This document shows positions 1 to 6,114 of a DNA stretch of 64,000 nucleotides, piece after piece. The first letter of the stretch is position 1, and each line of letters opens with the position of its first letter. Position numbers and translations under genes: made by a program. The notes beneath the pieces are model-generated. The model was not told the origin of the DNA. It ran no database searches and worked only from the letters and a program-made list of their open reading frames with translations. This DNA comes from Vagococcus vulneris (lineage in GTDB: Bacteria; Bacillota; Bacilli; Lactobacillales; Vagococcaceae), in NCBI RefSeq assembly GCF_003950515.1, contig NZ_NGJS01000003.1:108588-172587 (forward strand). The letters run 5' to 3'.

Positions 1-1
1 A

Positions 2-673
2 CTTTCTGAAAGATTAGATGATTTTGCTAATCAGTTTTATTTAGTAACAGTTGACAGATCATGGGAAAATAATAGAGATTCTCGCATTATTCCAATAATA
101 ACTGATGGCCAGTTTTTTATTCATTCTCTACGAAATATACTCATAGAAGAAGGACACCTTGTAGAAGATGACATATATGATTTTGCAAGATACGCAAGCC
201 AAGTTGCTTCAGATTTTCATACAGATTGGCTTAATGAAATTGATAATTTTAATGAAAAACTTGCTTCTTTTCCAGAGATAATATTATCAATAGCATATCA
301 AGATGGAGTAATACATGCGTACCAAAGATGTTATGCAAATAGGCAAAAAGGTGATTACTTGATTCCGGGCTATTTAAGTAAAATAGTAGTTTCATATCAC
401 AATTTAGTAGATCAACATGAAAAGAATAAAAATTATTTGCAAATGTATTACGATTTAGGTTATCTGGATGGACTGATTAATTTAGAAAAATTTTTGGAAA
501 CAAATAACCACTTGATACCACCATTGTTTATTTATGAAGGTGAAAATTTTGCTACGGAAAAAGAACTATTTGATTTTATAGTAGCTAATAGAAACTCTGA
601 AATGCACCAGTATTTAAAAGAGATAAGTGTACCAAATGATACAATTCCTCATTTTTATCCTTGGTATTGTTAA
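2..673 (+). CDS. Hypothetical protein, 5' end cut by the window edge
   Basis: An open frame runs from the first bases of the window to a TAA stop at 671-673, giving 223 codons with no start seen, so the gene begins outside the window. I do not recognise the family. The protein looks soluble and acidic, rich in Asp, Glu, Tyr and Phe, with no membrane segment and no P-loop. It ends in a Phe-Tyr-Pro-Trp-Tyr-Cys tail. Codon use is AT-rich, like the integrated element to its right rather than the core genes. It lies just outside the distal copy of the guaA attachment repeat, so it may belong to the old chromosome or to a second element at the same site. Confidence 0.6.
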   Translation, partial: LSERLDDFANQFYLVTVDRSWENNRDSRIIPIITDGQFFIHSLRNILIEEGHLVEDDIYDFARYASQVASDFHTDWLNEIDNFNEKLASFPEIILSIAYQDGVIHAYQRCYANRQKGDYLIPGYLSKIVVSYHNLVDQHEKNKNYLQMYYDLGYLDGLINLEKFLETNNHLIPPLFIYEGENFATEKELFDFIVANRNSEMHQYLKEISVPNDTIPHFYPWYC

Positions 674-676
674 GGT

Positions 677-696
677 TGGTTGCAAAATGGTTGCAA
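677..696. repeat. Two direct copies of TGGTTGCAA, 11-bp period
   Basis: TGGTTGCAA occurs at 677-685 and again at 688-696, right after the stop of the truncated gene and about 60 bp from an attachment core. Short direct repeats beside an attachment core are typical of integrase arm-binding sites, so this may mark the end of a second element. That role is an inference. Confidence 0.45.
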
Positions 697-700
697 TTAC

Positions 701-750
701 AAAAAAAGAACCGTGAAATCCTTTATTATCAAAGGATTTCACGGTTTCTT
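701..750 (-). terminator. Rho-independent terminator next to the distal att copy
   Basis: A perfect 16-bp stem (709-724 with 731-746, loop 725-730) is followed, reading leftwards, by a run of seven T (701-707 on the plus strand is A). If the element between the two att copies were absent, this hairpin would sit directly downstream of the guaA stop codon, so it is probably the original guaA terminator. It may also stop transcription of the gene at 2-673 from the other side. Confidence 0.75.
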
Positions 751-752
751 TA

Positions 753-765
753 ACTATTCCCACTC
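753..765. repeat. Distal attachment-site core (13-bp direct repeat)
   Basis: ACTATTCCCACTC here exactly repeats the sequence at 9045-9057 over the guaA 3' end. The bases differ on both sides of each copy, which sets the core at 13 bp. The flanking 766-781 segment carries one copy of the 11-bp motif described for the element's regulatory region. Confidence 0.85.
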
Positions 766-770
766 CACTC

Positions 771-781
771 GGACACTAAAA
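771..781 (-). promoter_or_regulatory. Copy of the element's 11-bp motif, 5 bp from the att core
   Basis: GGACACTAAAA is the reverse complement of TTTTAGTGTCC, one mismatch from the TTTTAATGTCC motif in the element's first promoter. Its match to the copy at 1534-1544 continues outward into CGAGT. Being so close to the att core, it could be a recombinase arm site rather than a repressor operator. Confidence 0.45.
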
Positions 782-877
782 TAGATAAAGCTAAATAAAG
801 CTATGTAAACAGATTAAAGGAAAAGTAAATCCTTTAAATATACAAAAGATTATGTATGTTCTTTGTAAGGGTGCCCG

Positions 878-888
878 TTTTGGTGTCC
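878..888 (+). promoter_or_regulatory. Copy of the element's 11-bp motif
   Basis: TTTTGGTGTCC differs from TTTTAATGTCC at two positions and sits about 40 bp upstream of the first promoter of the element. A degenerate neighbour (GTGCCCGTTT followed by GTGTCCGTTT) gives a short direct repeat over 871-891. It may be an auxiliary operator or an integrase arm site. Confidence 0.45.
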
Positions 889-925
889 GTTTAAAAATTA
901 GTAGGTTAATAATTTATTTGTGATA

Positions 926-954
926 TTTACTAGTTTTAATGTCCATGGTACAAT
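926..954 (+). promoter_or_regulatory. Promoter of the first element gene with operator in the spacer
   Basis: A -35 TTTACT (926-931) and -10 TACAAT (949-954) are separated by 17 bp. The spacer contains TTTTAATGTCC (934-944). A protein bound there would block RNA polymerase, so this looks like a repressed or autoregulated promoter for the gene starting at 976. Confidence 0.6.
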
Positions 955-975
955 AAAATATAAGAGGTGATATTA

Positions 976-1503
976 ATGGATTATTTTCAAGCAAGAATTT
1001 CAAGAGAAACAGCTTGTTTTTTTGAAATGTTAAAAAATAAATACGAAATAGAATCAAATAGCAATTTTACCCAAGCTGCTGTTATTTCTAGAGCTGTAGA
1101 AGAAGTATCTGCCATAAATGATTGGGAAAAGATAATCAATGATACAACTACAGTTAAAATAAAAACTGATGTTGAAATTACTGATAAAGATTTAAGGATT
1201 AGAGTTCAAATAAGCCCTCAAATTAAAATTTCTATTGAGAACTATAAATATTTTTTTCCTCAATTTGTAGGAACAAGAAGCGTTACTTTAGGTGTAACAT
1301 TACATCATATTTTTAAAGGAGCTCTTTTAATTAGAGAGAACCCAAGCTTAGTTAACCCAGTTGTAGATGATATTGATGATATATTCGCAAATGGAGAAGC
1401 TAAAATGTTAGATTTGATTGCACCAATTAATAGAGAAATATTTAAAAATATATTTAGTGAAATGAAAAATGATGTTAAGAATAAACAGAAGGTTCTCAAA
1501 TAG
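976..1503 (+). CDS. Probable tandem ribbon-helix-helix regulator of the element
   Basis: The start is ATG 976, placed 5 bp after AGAGGTGA; a GTG nine bases upstream lies inside that ribosome binding site. The 175-residue protein has an N-terminal unit with strand ARIS, two helices and the phrase VISRAVEEV (about residues 4-45), a pattern usual in ribbon-helix-helix DNA-binding proteins. Around residues 74-118 a second similar unit (RVQIS, then VTLGVTLHHIFKGAL) appears. The C-terminus is basic. It is the first gene of the element, behind a promoter containing an 11-bp motif that recurs at least five times nearby, which suggests an autoregulator. The fold assignment comes from reading the pattern; an accessory DNA-binding protein for transfer is the alternative. 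Confidence 0.55.
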   Translation: MDYFQARISRETACFFEMLKNKYEIESNSNFTQAAVISRAVEEVSAINDWEKIINDTTTVKIKTDVEITDKDLRIRVQISPQIKISIENYKYFFPQFVGTRSVTLGVTLHHIFKGALLIRENPSLVNPVVDDIDDIFANGEAKMLDLIAPINREIFKNIFSEMKNDVKNKQKVLK

Positions 1504-1518
1504 AGGCCTTTTTTTTTA
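1489..1518 (+). terminator. Rho-independent terminator after the regulator gene
   Basis: A short GC-containing stem (AAGG with CCTT, CTC with GAG) spans the stop codon and ends in a run of ten T at 1509-1518. It separates the regulator from the following small genes. Confidence 0.65.
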
Positions 1519-1533
1519 CTTCAAAAAAAACAT

Positions 1534-1544
1534 TTCAATGTCCG
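1534..1544 (+). promoter_or_regulatory. Copy of the 11-bp motif upstream of the second promoter
   Basis: TTTCAATGTCC, one mismatch from the motif at 934-944, is followed by a -10-like TACAAT a few bases on, as in the first promoter, but no -35 precedes it. It lies 14 bp before the -35 of the promoter at 1558-1585. Confidence 0.5.
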
Positions 1545-1557
1545 AGTACAATAAAAT

Positions 1558-1585
1558 TTGACTTCTATTTTTTTAATGGTATTAT
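1558..1585 (+). promoter_or_regulatory. Second promoter of the element
   Basis: TTGACT (1558-1563) and TATTAT (1580-1585) are 16 bp apart. Motif copies flank the promoter on both sides, at 1534-1544 in direct and 1595-1605 in inverted orientation, which would let one regulator control the downstream transfer genes. Confidence 0.6.
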
Positions 1586-1594
1586 TATGTCAAA

Positions 1595-1605
1595 GGACAT
1601 TAAAA
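1595..1605 (-). promoter_or_regulatory. Inverted copy of the 11-bp motif after the second promoter
   Basis: GGACATTAAAA is the exact reverse complement of the motif at 934-944. It lies about 10 bp after the -10 box, a position where binding would block early transcription of the gene at 1629. Confidence 0.5.
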
Positions 1606-1628
1606 TTAAAAAGTAAGGAGGTGTTTGA

Positions 1629-1796
1629 ATGAGCTATGAAACAAGCGAAGGTAAAGAAATAAAAATTATAGAGATTGAGATTTCTGAGTTGATACTATTA
1701 TTTAATAAATATTCAAAACAACTACCTTATGAACTGCTATCTGTGCTAGACAATTTAGAGTATGACTTGGTCAATATAGGAACAGTAAAGGAGTAG
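1629..1796 (+). CDS. Small hypothetical protein, 55 aa
   Basis: ATG 1629 follows a strong ribosome binding site, AAGGAGGTG (1615-1623), and the frame ends with TAG at 1794-1796. The product is acidic, begins MSYETSEGKE, and is mostly helix-forming, with an Ile/Leu-rich middle. I do not recognise it. It is the first gene after the second promoter, so it heads the transcript leading into the coupling protein and relaxase genes. The excellent ribosome binding site and promoter are the reasons for calling so short a gene real. Confidence 0.6.
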   Translation: MSYETSEGKEIKIIEIEISELILLFNKYSKQLPYELLSVLDNLEYDLVNIGTVKE

Positions 1797-1894
1797 TAAT
1801 TAATGAATATTGATGTGAAAAATCGTTCTCCAAATTTATAGAGAAAGATTAAGGAATAGAAGAATATATTAATAAACGAAAGTGAGAGATTGGA

Positions 1895-2260
1895 ATGAAA
1901 AATAATAATTGGTTAGATGTCATGCTTAAACAAGTAGGGGTAAGCAAAGGCGATTTAGTAAATATTTTGGACAATGAAGAAGTAATGCGTGCTCTTCAAA
2001 GAAAAAAATTTGATGAATCAGTAGAATTTGAGTTAGATGAGATTTCTGATAGTTTTTTTAGAGATAATTGTAAGTTAAAAGCAGTATCTGTTTTGAGGAA
2101 GAAATTAGCAGAACATCTTATCATTGCTGCTTATTGCTTAAGATATCGTAAAACAGGCGAAAGTTTACTAGAGCGCATGATTAAAAATCCGAGTTGGCCG
2201 TATAATCCGCAGATGTATATTTGGGTACCGCTACCGAAATATATTGTGGTTGAAGATTAA
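1895..2260 (+). CDS. Hypothetical protein of the element, 121 aa
   Basis: ATG 1895 follows a purine-rich GTGAGAGATTGGA stretch. The protein has 121 residues: an acidic N-terminal half, a helical middle (about residues 62-85), and a Pro/Trp/Tyr-rich tail with NPSWPYNPQMYIWVPLPKY. No domain is recognised. It sits between the small gene at 1629 and the coupling-protein genes, in the same direction, so it is likely part of the mobilization module. Proteins of this size upstream of TcpA-like genes are common in mobilizable elements, but I cannot name the family. Confidence 0.65.
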   Translation: MKNNNWLDVMLKQVGVSKGDLVNILDNEEVMRALQRKKFDESVEFELDEISDSFFRDNCKLKAVSVLRKKLAEHLIIAAYCLRYRKTGESLLERMIKNPSWPYNPQMYIWVPLPKYIVVED

Positions 2261-2271
2261 TTAAAAAAAAT

Positions 2272-2293
2272 CAGGGCTAGTAAAATAGCCCTG
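2272..2293 (+). terminator. Short perfect hairpin between element genes
   Basis: CAGGGCTA (2272-2279) and TAGCCCTG (2286-2293) form a perfect 8-bp stem with a 6-base loop. No T run follows on the plus strand, but eight A (2263-2270) precede it, so it could terminate leftward transcription or act as an mRNA processing or stability element. Confidence 0.4.
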
Positions 2294-2315
2294 TGTTAAA
2301 AGGAGAAAGGTGTTT

Positions 2316-2627
2316 ATGAGTTGTTTGAAAAGATATTTTTTAAATTTTATAGGAACAGCTTGCTTATATTTTTTGTTTTATTTTGTATTGAATGAATGGA
2401 GCCGAAATTATGTATTTTCATTTAAGGAAACAATTATCTTCTTAAATCCAAGTTTTATATACAAAGCTTATTACTTATCATGGAATAAAATATATCTAAT
2501 TTTCGGTATATTTTTATTATTCTTTCTAACATTTTTCTGTCTGTTTGATTGGTTAATAAGAAAAATTAACCAGAAAAGGAAAGAGCAAGAAGTTATAAAT
2601 TTTATAGATGGTATTGCTAATGAATAG
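2316..2627 (+). CDS. Small membrane protein upstream of the coupling protein
   Basis: ATG 2316 lies 10 bp after AAGGAG; a GTG at 2310 is also possible. The 103-residue product has two hydrophobic spans (about residues 10-27 and 60-80), the second followed by a strongly basic segment (RKINQKRKEQE), so the C-terminus should face the cytoplasm. Its stop overlaps the start of the FtsK-like gene, which suggests translational coupling and a shared job in DNA transfer. The family is not recognised. Confidence 0.65.
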   Translation: MSCLKRYFLNFIGTACLYFLFYFVLNEWSRNYVFSFKETIIFLNPSFIYKAYYLSWNKIYLIFGIFLLFFLTFFCLFDWLIRKINQKRKEQEVINFIDGIANE

Positions 2628-3954
2628 TTTTAGAAATAAAGTAAGTAGTTTTTTTCAGCCTAAAGATTGGATACTAGTGGAGTACCCCAAAGAACCTAAA
2701 ATACGAGGATTGATATTGTTAATCCTATTTTTAACAATGAATTTCTATTTTTGGAAATCAATTGGTCAAATAGTTCCTATAATTCCTTATTTTCTAATGA
2801 TTTATTTAGATGTAAAAATAATTCAAGTGTTTATTAAATCAAAAAATCAAGGTAATAGAGAATTAGAAAATAAGATTAGGTATATCATTCATAGCAATAA
2901 GCTCTACGATGAAGAAAATTTCAGTGAAGTTAGAGAAAATAAGAGAATAGTAAGTAAAAAAGAAATTACCCGCGTAATACGAATTTGGTACAAAGAAACA
3001 GAAGAAAAAATTTTTCTGAGTATTGAAAGGAACGGGGACAGATTTACGACAAAAGCTACAGAAATCACTGAATTTATTACATCAGGAATTGGATTAGAGC
3101 ATGAGGAAACAGTTGTTAATATTGATTATGTGGACTTAACATACATGAAAAAACGTCCCAAAAGATTGCATGTAACCAATTCATATAAAGAGCAAATCAA
3201 TAAAAGTCTTAATATAAACTTTGGCTATGGTATAAATTACTCTCCAGTAGACTGTCCTCATATTTTAGTATCAGGAGGAACAGGAAGTGGGAAAAGTATT
3301 TTTATTAGTTTCTTGATAATTGAACTATTAAAAAGGAATTCCAATTTATATATTGCAGACCCTAAAAATTCAGATTTAGGGAGTTTGTCGCACTATTTAG
3401 GCATTGAAAGAGTAGCAACAACACCAAACAATATAGCTCGTATTGTAAGGCTTGCTGTGGAGGAAATGAAAAAACGATATGAATATATGAATGATACTAA
3501 AAATTTTATATATGGTTCGAATTTTGCAGACCATGGATTTAAGCCTGTGTGGATTTTATTTGATGAAATGGGAGCTTTTCAAGCTAATGCAACAGATAAA
3601 AAATCAAAAGAGGTAGTTAGTGAAGTGATGGACGGAATAAAACAAATCATATTGCTTGGACGACAATCAGGGGTTTTTTGCTTGATTTCAGCCCAACAGA
3701 TGTCAGCAAATACATTAAATACAGATTTACGTGATAATTTAGGATTGCGAATTAGTTTAGGGAGTAATTCACAAGAAGGGTATAGAATGGTATTTGGTTC
3801 AGCTGTTCCCGAGATAATACCACCCATTGAAGTGAAAGGTTCAGGATTGTTGTATATGCAAGGAAGTGGGAAAGAATCAGCACAGTATTGGGAATCTCCC
3901 TATGTTGATATGAAGAAATTTGATTTTATAGAAGAGTTAAAAAAATATATTTAA
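2620..3954 (+). CDS. FtsK/SpoIIIE-type coupling ATPase (TcpA-like)
   Basis: This membrane-anchored DNA-pumping ATPase probably links the relaxase-bound DNA to a conjugation channel. Two N-terminal membrane spans (about residues 25-66) are followed by an FtsK-type motor: Walker A SGGTGSGKS near residue 218 and Walker B WILFDEMGAF near 309, then LLGRQSGVFCLISAQQ. The length of 444 residues matches TcpA-like coupling proteins of Tn916/ICESt3-type and mobilizable elements. ATG 2620 overlaps the stop of the preceding gene; an in-frame ATG at 2608 has no better ribosome binding site. Only a helper element could supply the channel, since no channel genes are present here. Confidence 0.88.
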   Translation: MNSFRNKVSSFFQPKDWILVEYPKEPKIRGLILLILFLTMNFYFWKSIGQIVPIIPYFLMIYLDVKIIQVFIKSKNQGNRELENKIRYIIHSNKLYDEENFSEVRENKRIVSKKEITRVIRIWYKETEEKIFLSIERNGDRFTTKATEITEFITSGIGLEHEETVVNIDYVDLTYMKKRPKRLHVTNSYKEQINKSLNINFGYGINYSPVDCPHILVSGGTGSGKSIFISFLIIELLKRNSNLYIADPKNSDLGSLSHYLGIERVATTPNNIARIVRLAVEEMKKRYEYMNDTKNFIYGSNFADHGFKPVWILFDEMGAFQANATDKKSKEVVSEVMDGIKQIILLGRQSGVFCLISAQQMSANTLNTDLRDNLGLRISLGSNSQEGYRMVFGSAVPEIIPPIEVKGSGLLYMQGSGKESAQYWESPYVDMKKFDFIEELKKYI

Positions 3955-3977
3955 AAGAAATAACAGTACCGTAAGAT

Positions 3978-4012
3978 TTTTAATTGAAGAGTGCTTTTCT
4001 CTTCAATTAAAA
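3978..4012 (+). repeat. Perfect 14-bp inverted repeat in the intergenic region
   Basis: TTTTAATTGAAGAG (3978-3991) pairs perfectly with CTCTTCAATTAAAA (3999-4012) around a 7-base loop. No T run follows on either side, so it is not a standard terminator. It may be a protein-binding or RNA-processing structure of the mobilization module. Confidence 0.55.
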
Positions 4013-4037
4013 TATGAGGTCATCGGCGGTTTGGGTG

Positions 4038-4068
4038 CCGACTTAACCCAGTCGGATTGAAAATCCGA
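4038..4068 (+). repeat. Two overlapping, mutually exclusive hairpins
   Basis: CCGAC (4038-4042) can pair with GTCGG (4051-4055), while TCGGAT (4052-4057) can pair with ATCCGA (4063-4068). The two share the bases 4052-4055, so only one can form at a time, just upstream of the ribosome binding site of the gene at 4102. That layout is typical of small attenuation switches, but this is inference. Confidence 0.4.
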
Positions 4069-4101
4069 AGGAAAATAAAAATAGAAAGAGGTAATTTGAT
4101 A

Positions 4102-4443
4102 ATGGCAATTGAAGTAAATGATTTTTTAGACGTAACACTTTTAGGGAATAAATTTGTAGCAGTAAAAGGATATGAACCTGTACTAGATAGAGAGACAGGT
4201 GCAATTACTGATTACCGAGTTAATTTATCTTTACAAGATGAGGGTTCAAAATTTTATTATGAAATGATTAGTGTGAAGGTTAAAACAACAAATCCGACTG
4301 TATCAGTTGAACAAATGAAAACAAATAAAGTATGTGATGTTGAACCAGTGGGGCTTAATATGGGACAGTTTAATGGGAAAATTTGGATGACTTGTGATGA
4401 TATTTTGCCAGTTAATTCTGTAAAGAAAGACCCAAAAATTTAG
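4102..4443 (+). CDS. Small soluble protein encoded next to the relaxase
   Basis: ATG 4102 follows AAAGAGGT with 9 bp spacing. The 113-residue protein is predicted mainly beta, with alternating hydrophobic strands (VTLLGNKFVAVKGYEP, YRVNLSLQDEG, YYEMISVKVK), which suggests a small barrel such as an OB fold. Similar small proteins are often encoded between the coupling protein and the Rep_trans relaxase in Tn916-like and mobilizable elements. I cannot assign a named family with certainty. It is flanked on both sides by highly structured intergenic DNA, so a role in origin recognition or single-strand binding is a reasonable guess. Confidence 0.6.
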   Translation: MAIEVNDFLDVTLLGNKFVAVKGYEPVLDRETGAITDYRVNLSLQDEGSKFYYEMISVKVKTTNPTVSVEQMKTNKVCDVEPVGLNMGQFNGKIWMTCDDILPVNSVKKDPKI

Positions 4444-4474
4444 TAACTAATATCTTTTACAATACTTAATTTAT

Positions 4475-4530
4475 TACAGCAATATCTGCCACGGCGGAGC
4501 CTAGTGGCAAGTGGGCGTGATATTGCTGTA
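4475..4530. repeat. Nested inverted repeats upstream of the relaxase gene (candidate oriT or origin)
   Basis: Outer arms TACAGCAATATC (4475-4486) and GATATTGCTGTA (4519-4530) are perfect. Directly inside them TGCCAC (4487-4492) pairs with GTGGCA (4504-4509), and the loop holds a further GGC/GCC pair. A 9-base bulge (4510-4518) breaks the right arm. Such a large GC-rich cruciform just before a rolling-circle-type relaxase gene is what a transfer or replication origin looks like. The function is not proven by sequence alone. Confidence 0.6.
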
Positions 4531-4566
4531 TTAAATTTTAGTAGTGTAACGAGCATAGCGAGTTTT

Positions 4567-4579
4567 AAACTAATAGTTT
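4567..4579. promoter_or_regulatory. Palindrome AAACTAATAGTTT, candidate relaxase nick site
   Basis: AAACT and AGTTT flank AAT as a perfect inverted repeat immediately before the relaxase gene. The core CTAATAG resembles, from memory, the nick region of pT181-family rolling-circle origins, whose initiators belong to the same Rep_trans family as this relaxase. The resemblance is short and needs an experimental test. Confidence 0.4.
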
Positions 4580-4585
4580 GGGGGA

Positions 4586-5569
4586 ATGAAATTGAGTGAA
4601 GAAAAAGAACTGGCTCTATCTAACAGCCAGTTAGAGTATCATAATTCGAACCTCAAAGTTAAAGTTGAAGAAAATTCAGTACAACTTTCAGATTACATAG
4701 TAAAATTTGGCTATCTTGGTTGTTATATTGATAGATTGACGATTGTTGGGAATTTAACGGAACAGCTAGAAAATATTTTACTAGATTACAATTCTGAAAT
4801 TAAATATTATCATTCGAATTTTTTTAAAGGTCAATTATTTGCTGAAAGTGAAGGGAATTTTTTTATTGAACATGATTTAGAAAAAGCTCGTAAAATGGGA
4901 ATTAGAGATTTTCGTTTAGAATTTAACCCAAGATTATCTAGGCAAGAACAAATGGAATTTATAGAAAGGCTTGTTATACCTAATTTAAATAATGTATCAA
5001 TATCCCGAATAGATATAGCATTTGATTTTGAAAGAGATTTATCAAATTATGTAATTGATAAGGCGATTAGTAGACGAGTATATTTTGGTAAAGATAATAA
5101 AATTGAGACAATTTATTGGGGTTCGCCAAAAAGTGAGTATCAAATCCGTATGTATGATAAATATAAGGAGAGAAAGAAAAAAGGTACTGATTACGACAAA
5201 TTTTACTATGGAAGCTTTGATTGCTATTGGAGAATGGAATTTCAGTTGAATGGTTCAAAATTTATTGAAAAGCAAATTAGAAATGATTTTCATGTGTTGC
5301 AAGAAACAAAAATTACTAAAAGAAATTATGCAGTGCAAGATTTATCAACACAAGAACAAATTTTTTTATTTGTTAAGGATAAATCACCAGAATTATTTTC
5401 TCAGCTTGGAAAAGCTTCGAAAGCTAAATATAACAAATTAGCTAAAGATATCAGTGAAGTGGATTTAAGTGATGGCTTTAGAATAGCAATACAAAACATT
5501 GAGTATTGTTATGATGTACCTCAAAAGGTCAATTTAGTAGATTTTTGCAAAAAAATTTTGGGAGATTAG
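4586..5569 (+). CDS. Rep_trans-family relaxase/replication initiator (MobT-like)
   Basis: This protein should nick the element's origin and start rolling-circle transfer or replication. The 327 residues hold the family landmarks: FRLEFNPR near residue 110, SRIDIAFDFER near 138, the QIRMYDKYKERKKK segment near 187 with candidate catalytic tyrosines, and YWRMEFQL near 215. The length fits MobT relaxases of Tn916/ICESt3-like elements and pT181-type Rep proteins. ATG 4586 is only one base from GGGGG, so the in-frame TTG at 4592, seven bases away, is a possible true start. The preceding intergenic DNA holds nested inverted repeats and a CTAATAG palindrome, its likely target. Confidence 0.85.
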   Translation: MKLSEEKELALSNSQLEYHNSNLKVKVEENSVQLSDYIVKFGYLGCYIDRLTIVGNLTEQLENILLDYNSEIKYYHSNFFKGQLFAESEGNFFIEHDLEKARKMGIRDFRLEFNPRLSRQEQMEFIERLVIPNLNNVSISRIDIAFDFERDLSNYVIDKAISRRVYFGKDNKIETIYWGSPKSEYQIRMYDKYKERKKKGTDYDKFYYGSFDCYWRMEFQLNGSKFIEKQIRNDFHVLQETKITKRNYAVQDLSTQEQIFLFVKDKSPELFSQLGKASKAKYNKLAKDISEVDLSDGFRIAIQNIEYCYDVPQKVNLVDFCKKILGD

Positions 5570-5599
5570 TATTAATAAAAAAAAATTGGAGGTTTTTTG

Positions 5600-5872
5600 A
5601 TGAAACTTAAATATATTTGCGAGAATTGTGACAGAACGGAGATATACGACAATCCTCAAGTTGCATTTGATTTAGGTTGGGATTATCCACCTAAAATGTA
5701 TGAATTTAAGATGATAAGTCCCAGAACATGTCCGGATTGTTCAATAGACACAACTATTTGGTGGGCAGTAATGCTTGAAAATAAAACTTTATCCGAACTT
5801 TCAGACAAACAAAAAGTATGTTTAAAAAGAATATTGAATGAGCCAGAAAGTATTATTGTTGAAGAAAACTAG
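5600..5872 (+). CDS. Small zinc-ribbon-like protein of the element
   Basis: ATG 5600 follows TTGGAGG with 7 bp spacing; a TTG directly before it is also in frame. The 90-residue product has a CENC pair near residue 8 and a CPDC pair near 47, a CxxC-CxxC arrangement expected to bind zinc. It also has aromatic patches (WDYPPKMYEF, TIWWAVML) and a helical C-terminus. The family is not recognised. It lies between the relaxase and excisionase genes, so it may help regulate excision or transfer. Confidence 0.6.
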   Translation: MKLKYICENCDRTEIYDNPQVAFDLGWDYPPKMYEFKMISPRTCPDCSIDTTIWWAVMLENKTLSELSDKQKVCLKRILNEPESIIVEEN

Positions 5873-5919
5873 TCATTCAAAGAAATATAGACATTAATAG
5901 AAAAGTGAGGTTCTTGTAT

Positions 5920-6114
5920 ATGACGACAGTGAATAAAGATGACCTAATAGCTTTAGGATTCCCCAAGTCAACAGCTCAATCTATTATTAGACAAGCTAAA
6001 GTAATGTTAGTAGCAGAAGGGAAAACATTATATTTAAATAAAAGGCTTGGGGTAGTTCCTAAAAAACAAGTTGAAGAAATCATTGGTGTAAAGTTTGGTA
6101 ACTTAAATGAGTAA
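5920..6114 (+). CDS. xis: DUF3173 family protein, probable excisionase
   Basis: This 64-residue protein begins MTTVNKDDLIALGFPKSTAQ and carries the RLGVVPKKQVEEIIG ending typical of DUF3173, the small winged-helix-like protein found directly upstream of tyrosine integrases in ICESt3/Tn916-related elements, where it acts as the recombination directionality factor. ATG 5920 lies 9 bp after TGAGG; a GTG at 5905 has no ribosome binding site. Its end overlaps the integrase start by 8 bp, so the two are translated together. Confidence 0.82.
   Translation: MTTVNKDDLIALGFPKSTAQSIIRQAKVMLVAEGKTLYLNKRLGVVPKKQVEEIIGVKFGNLNE

Noticed and set aside
1803..1841. A 12-codon frame with a possible ribosome binding site (AAAGGAG) after the 55-aa gene
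   Set aside because: It is too short to support as a gene; it may be a leader peptide, but no attenuator structure follows it.
2272..2293. Full rho-independent terminator before the small membrane protein gene
   Set aside because: The stem is perfect but has no T run on the coding strand, so I list it only as a weak hairpin.
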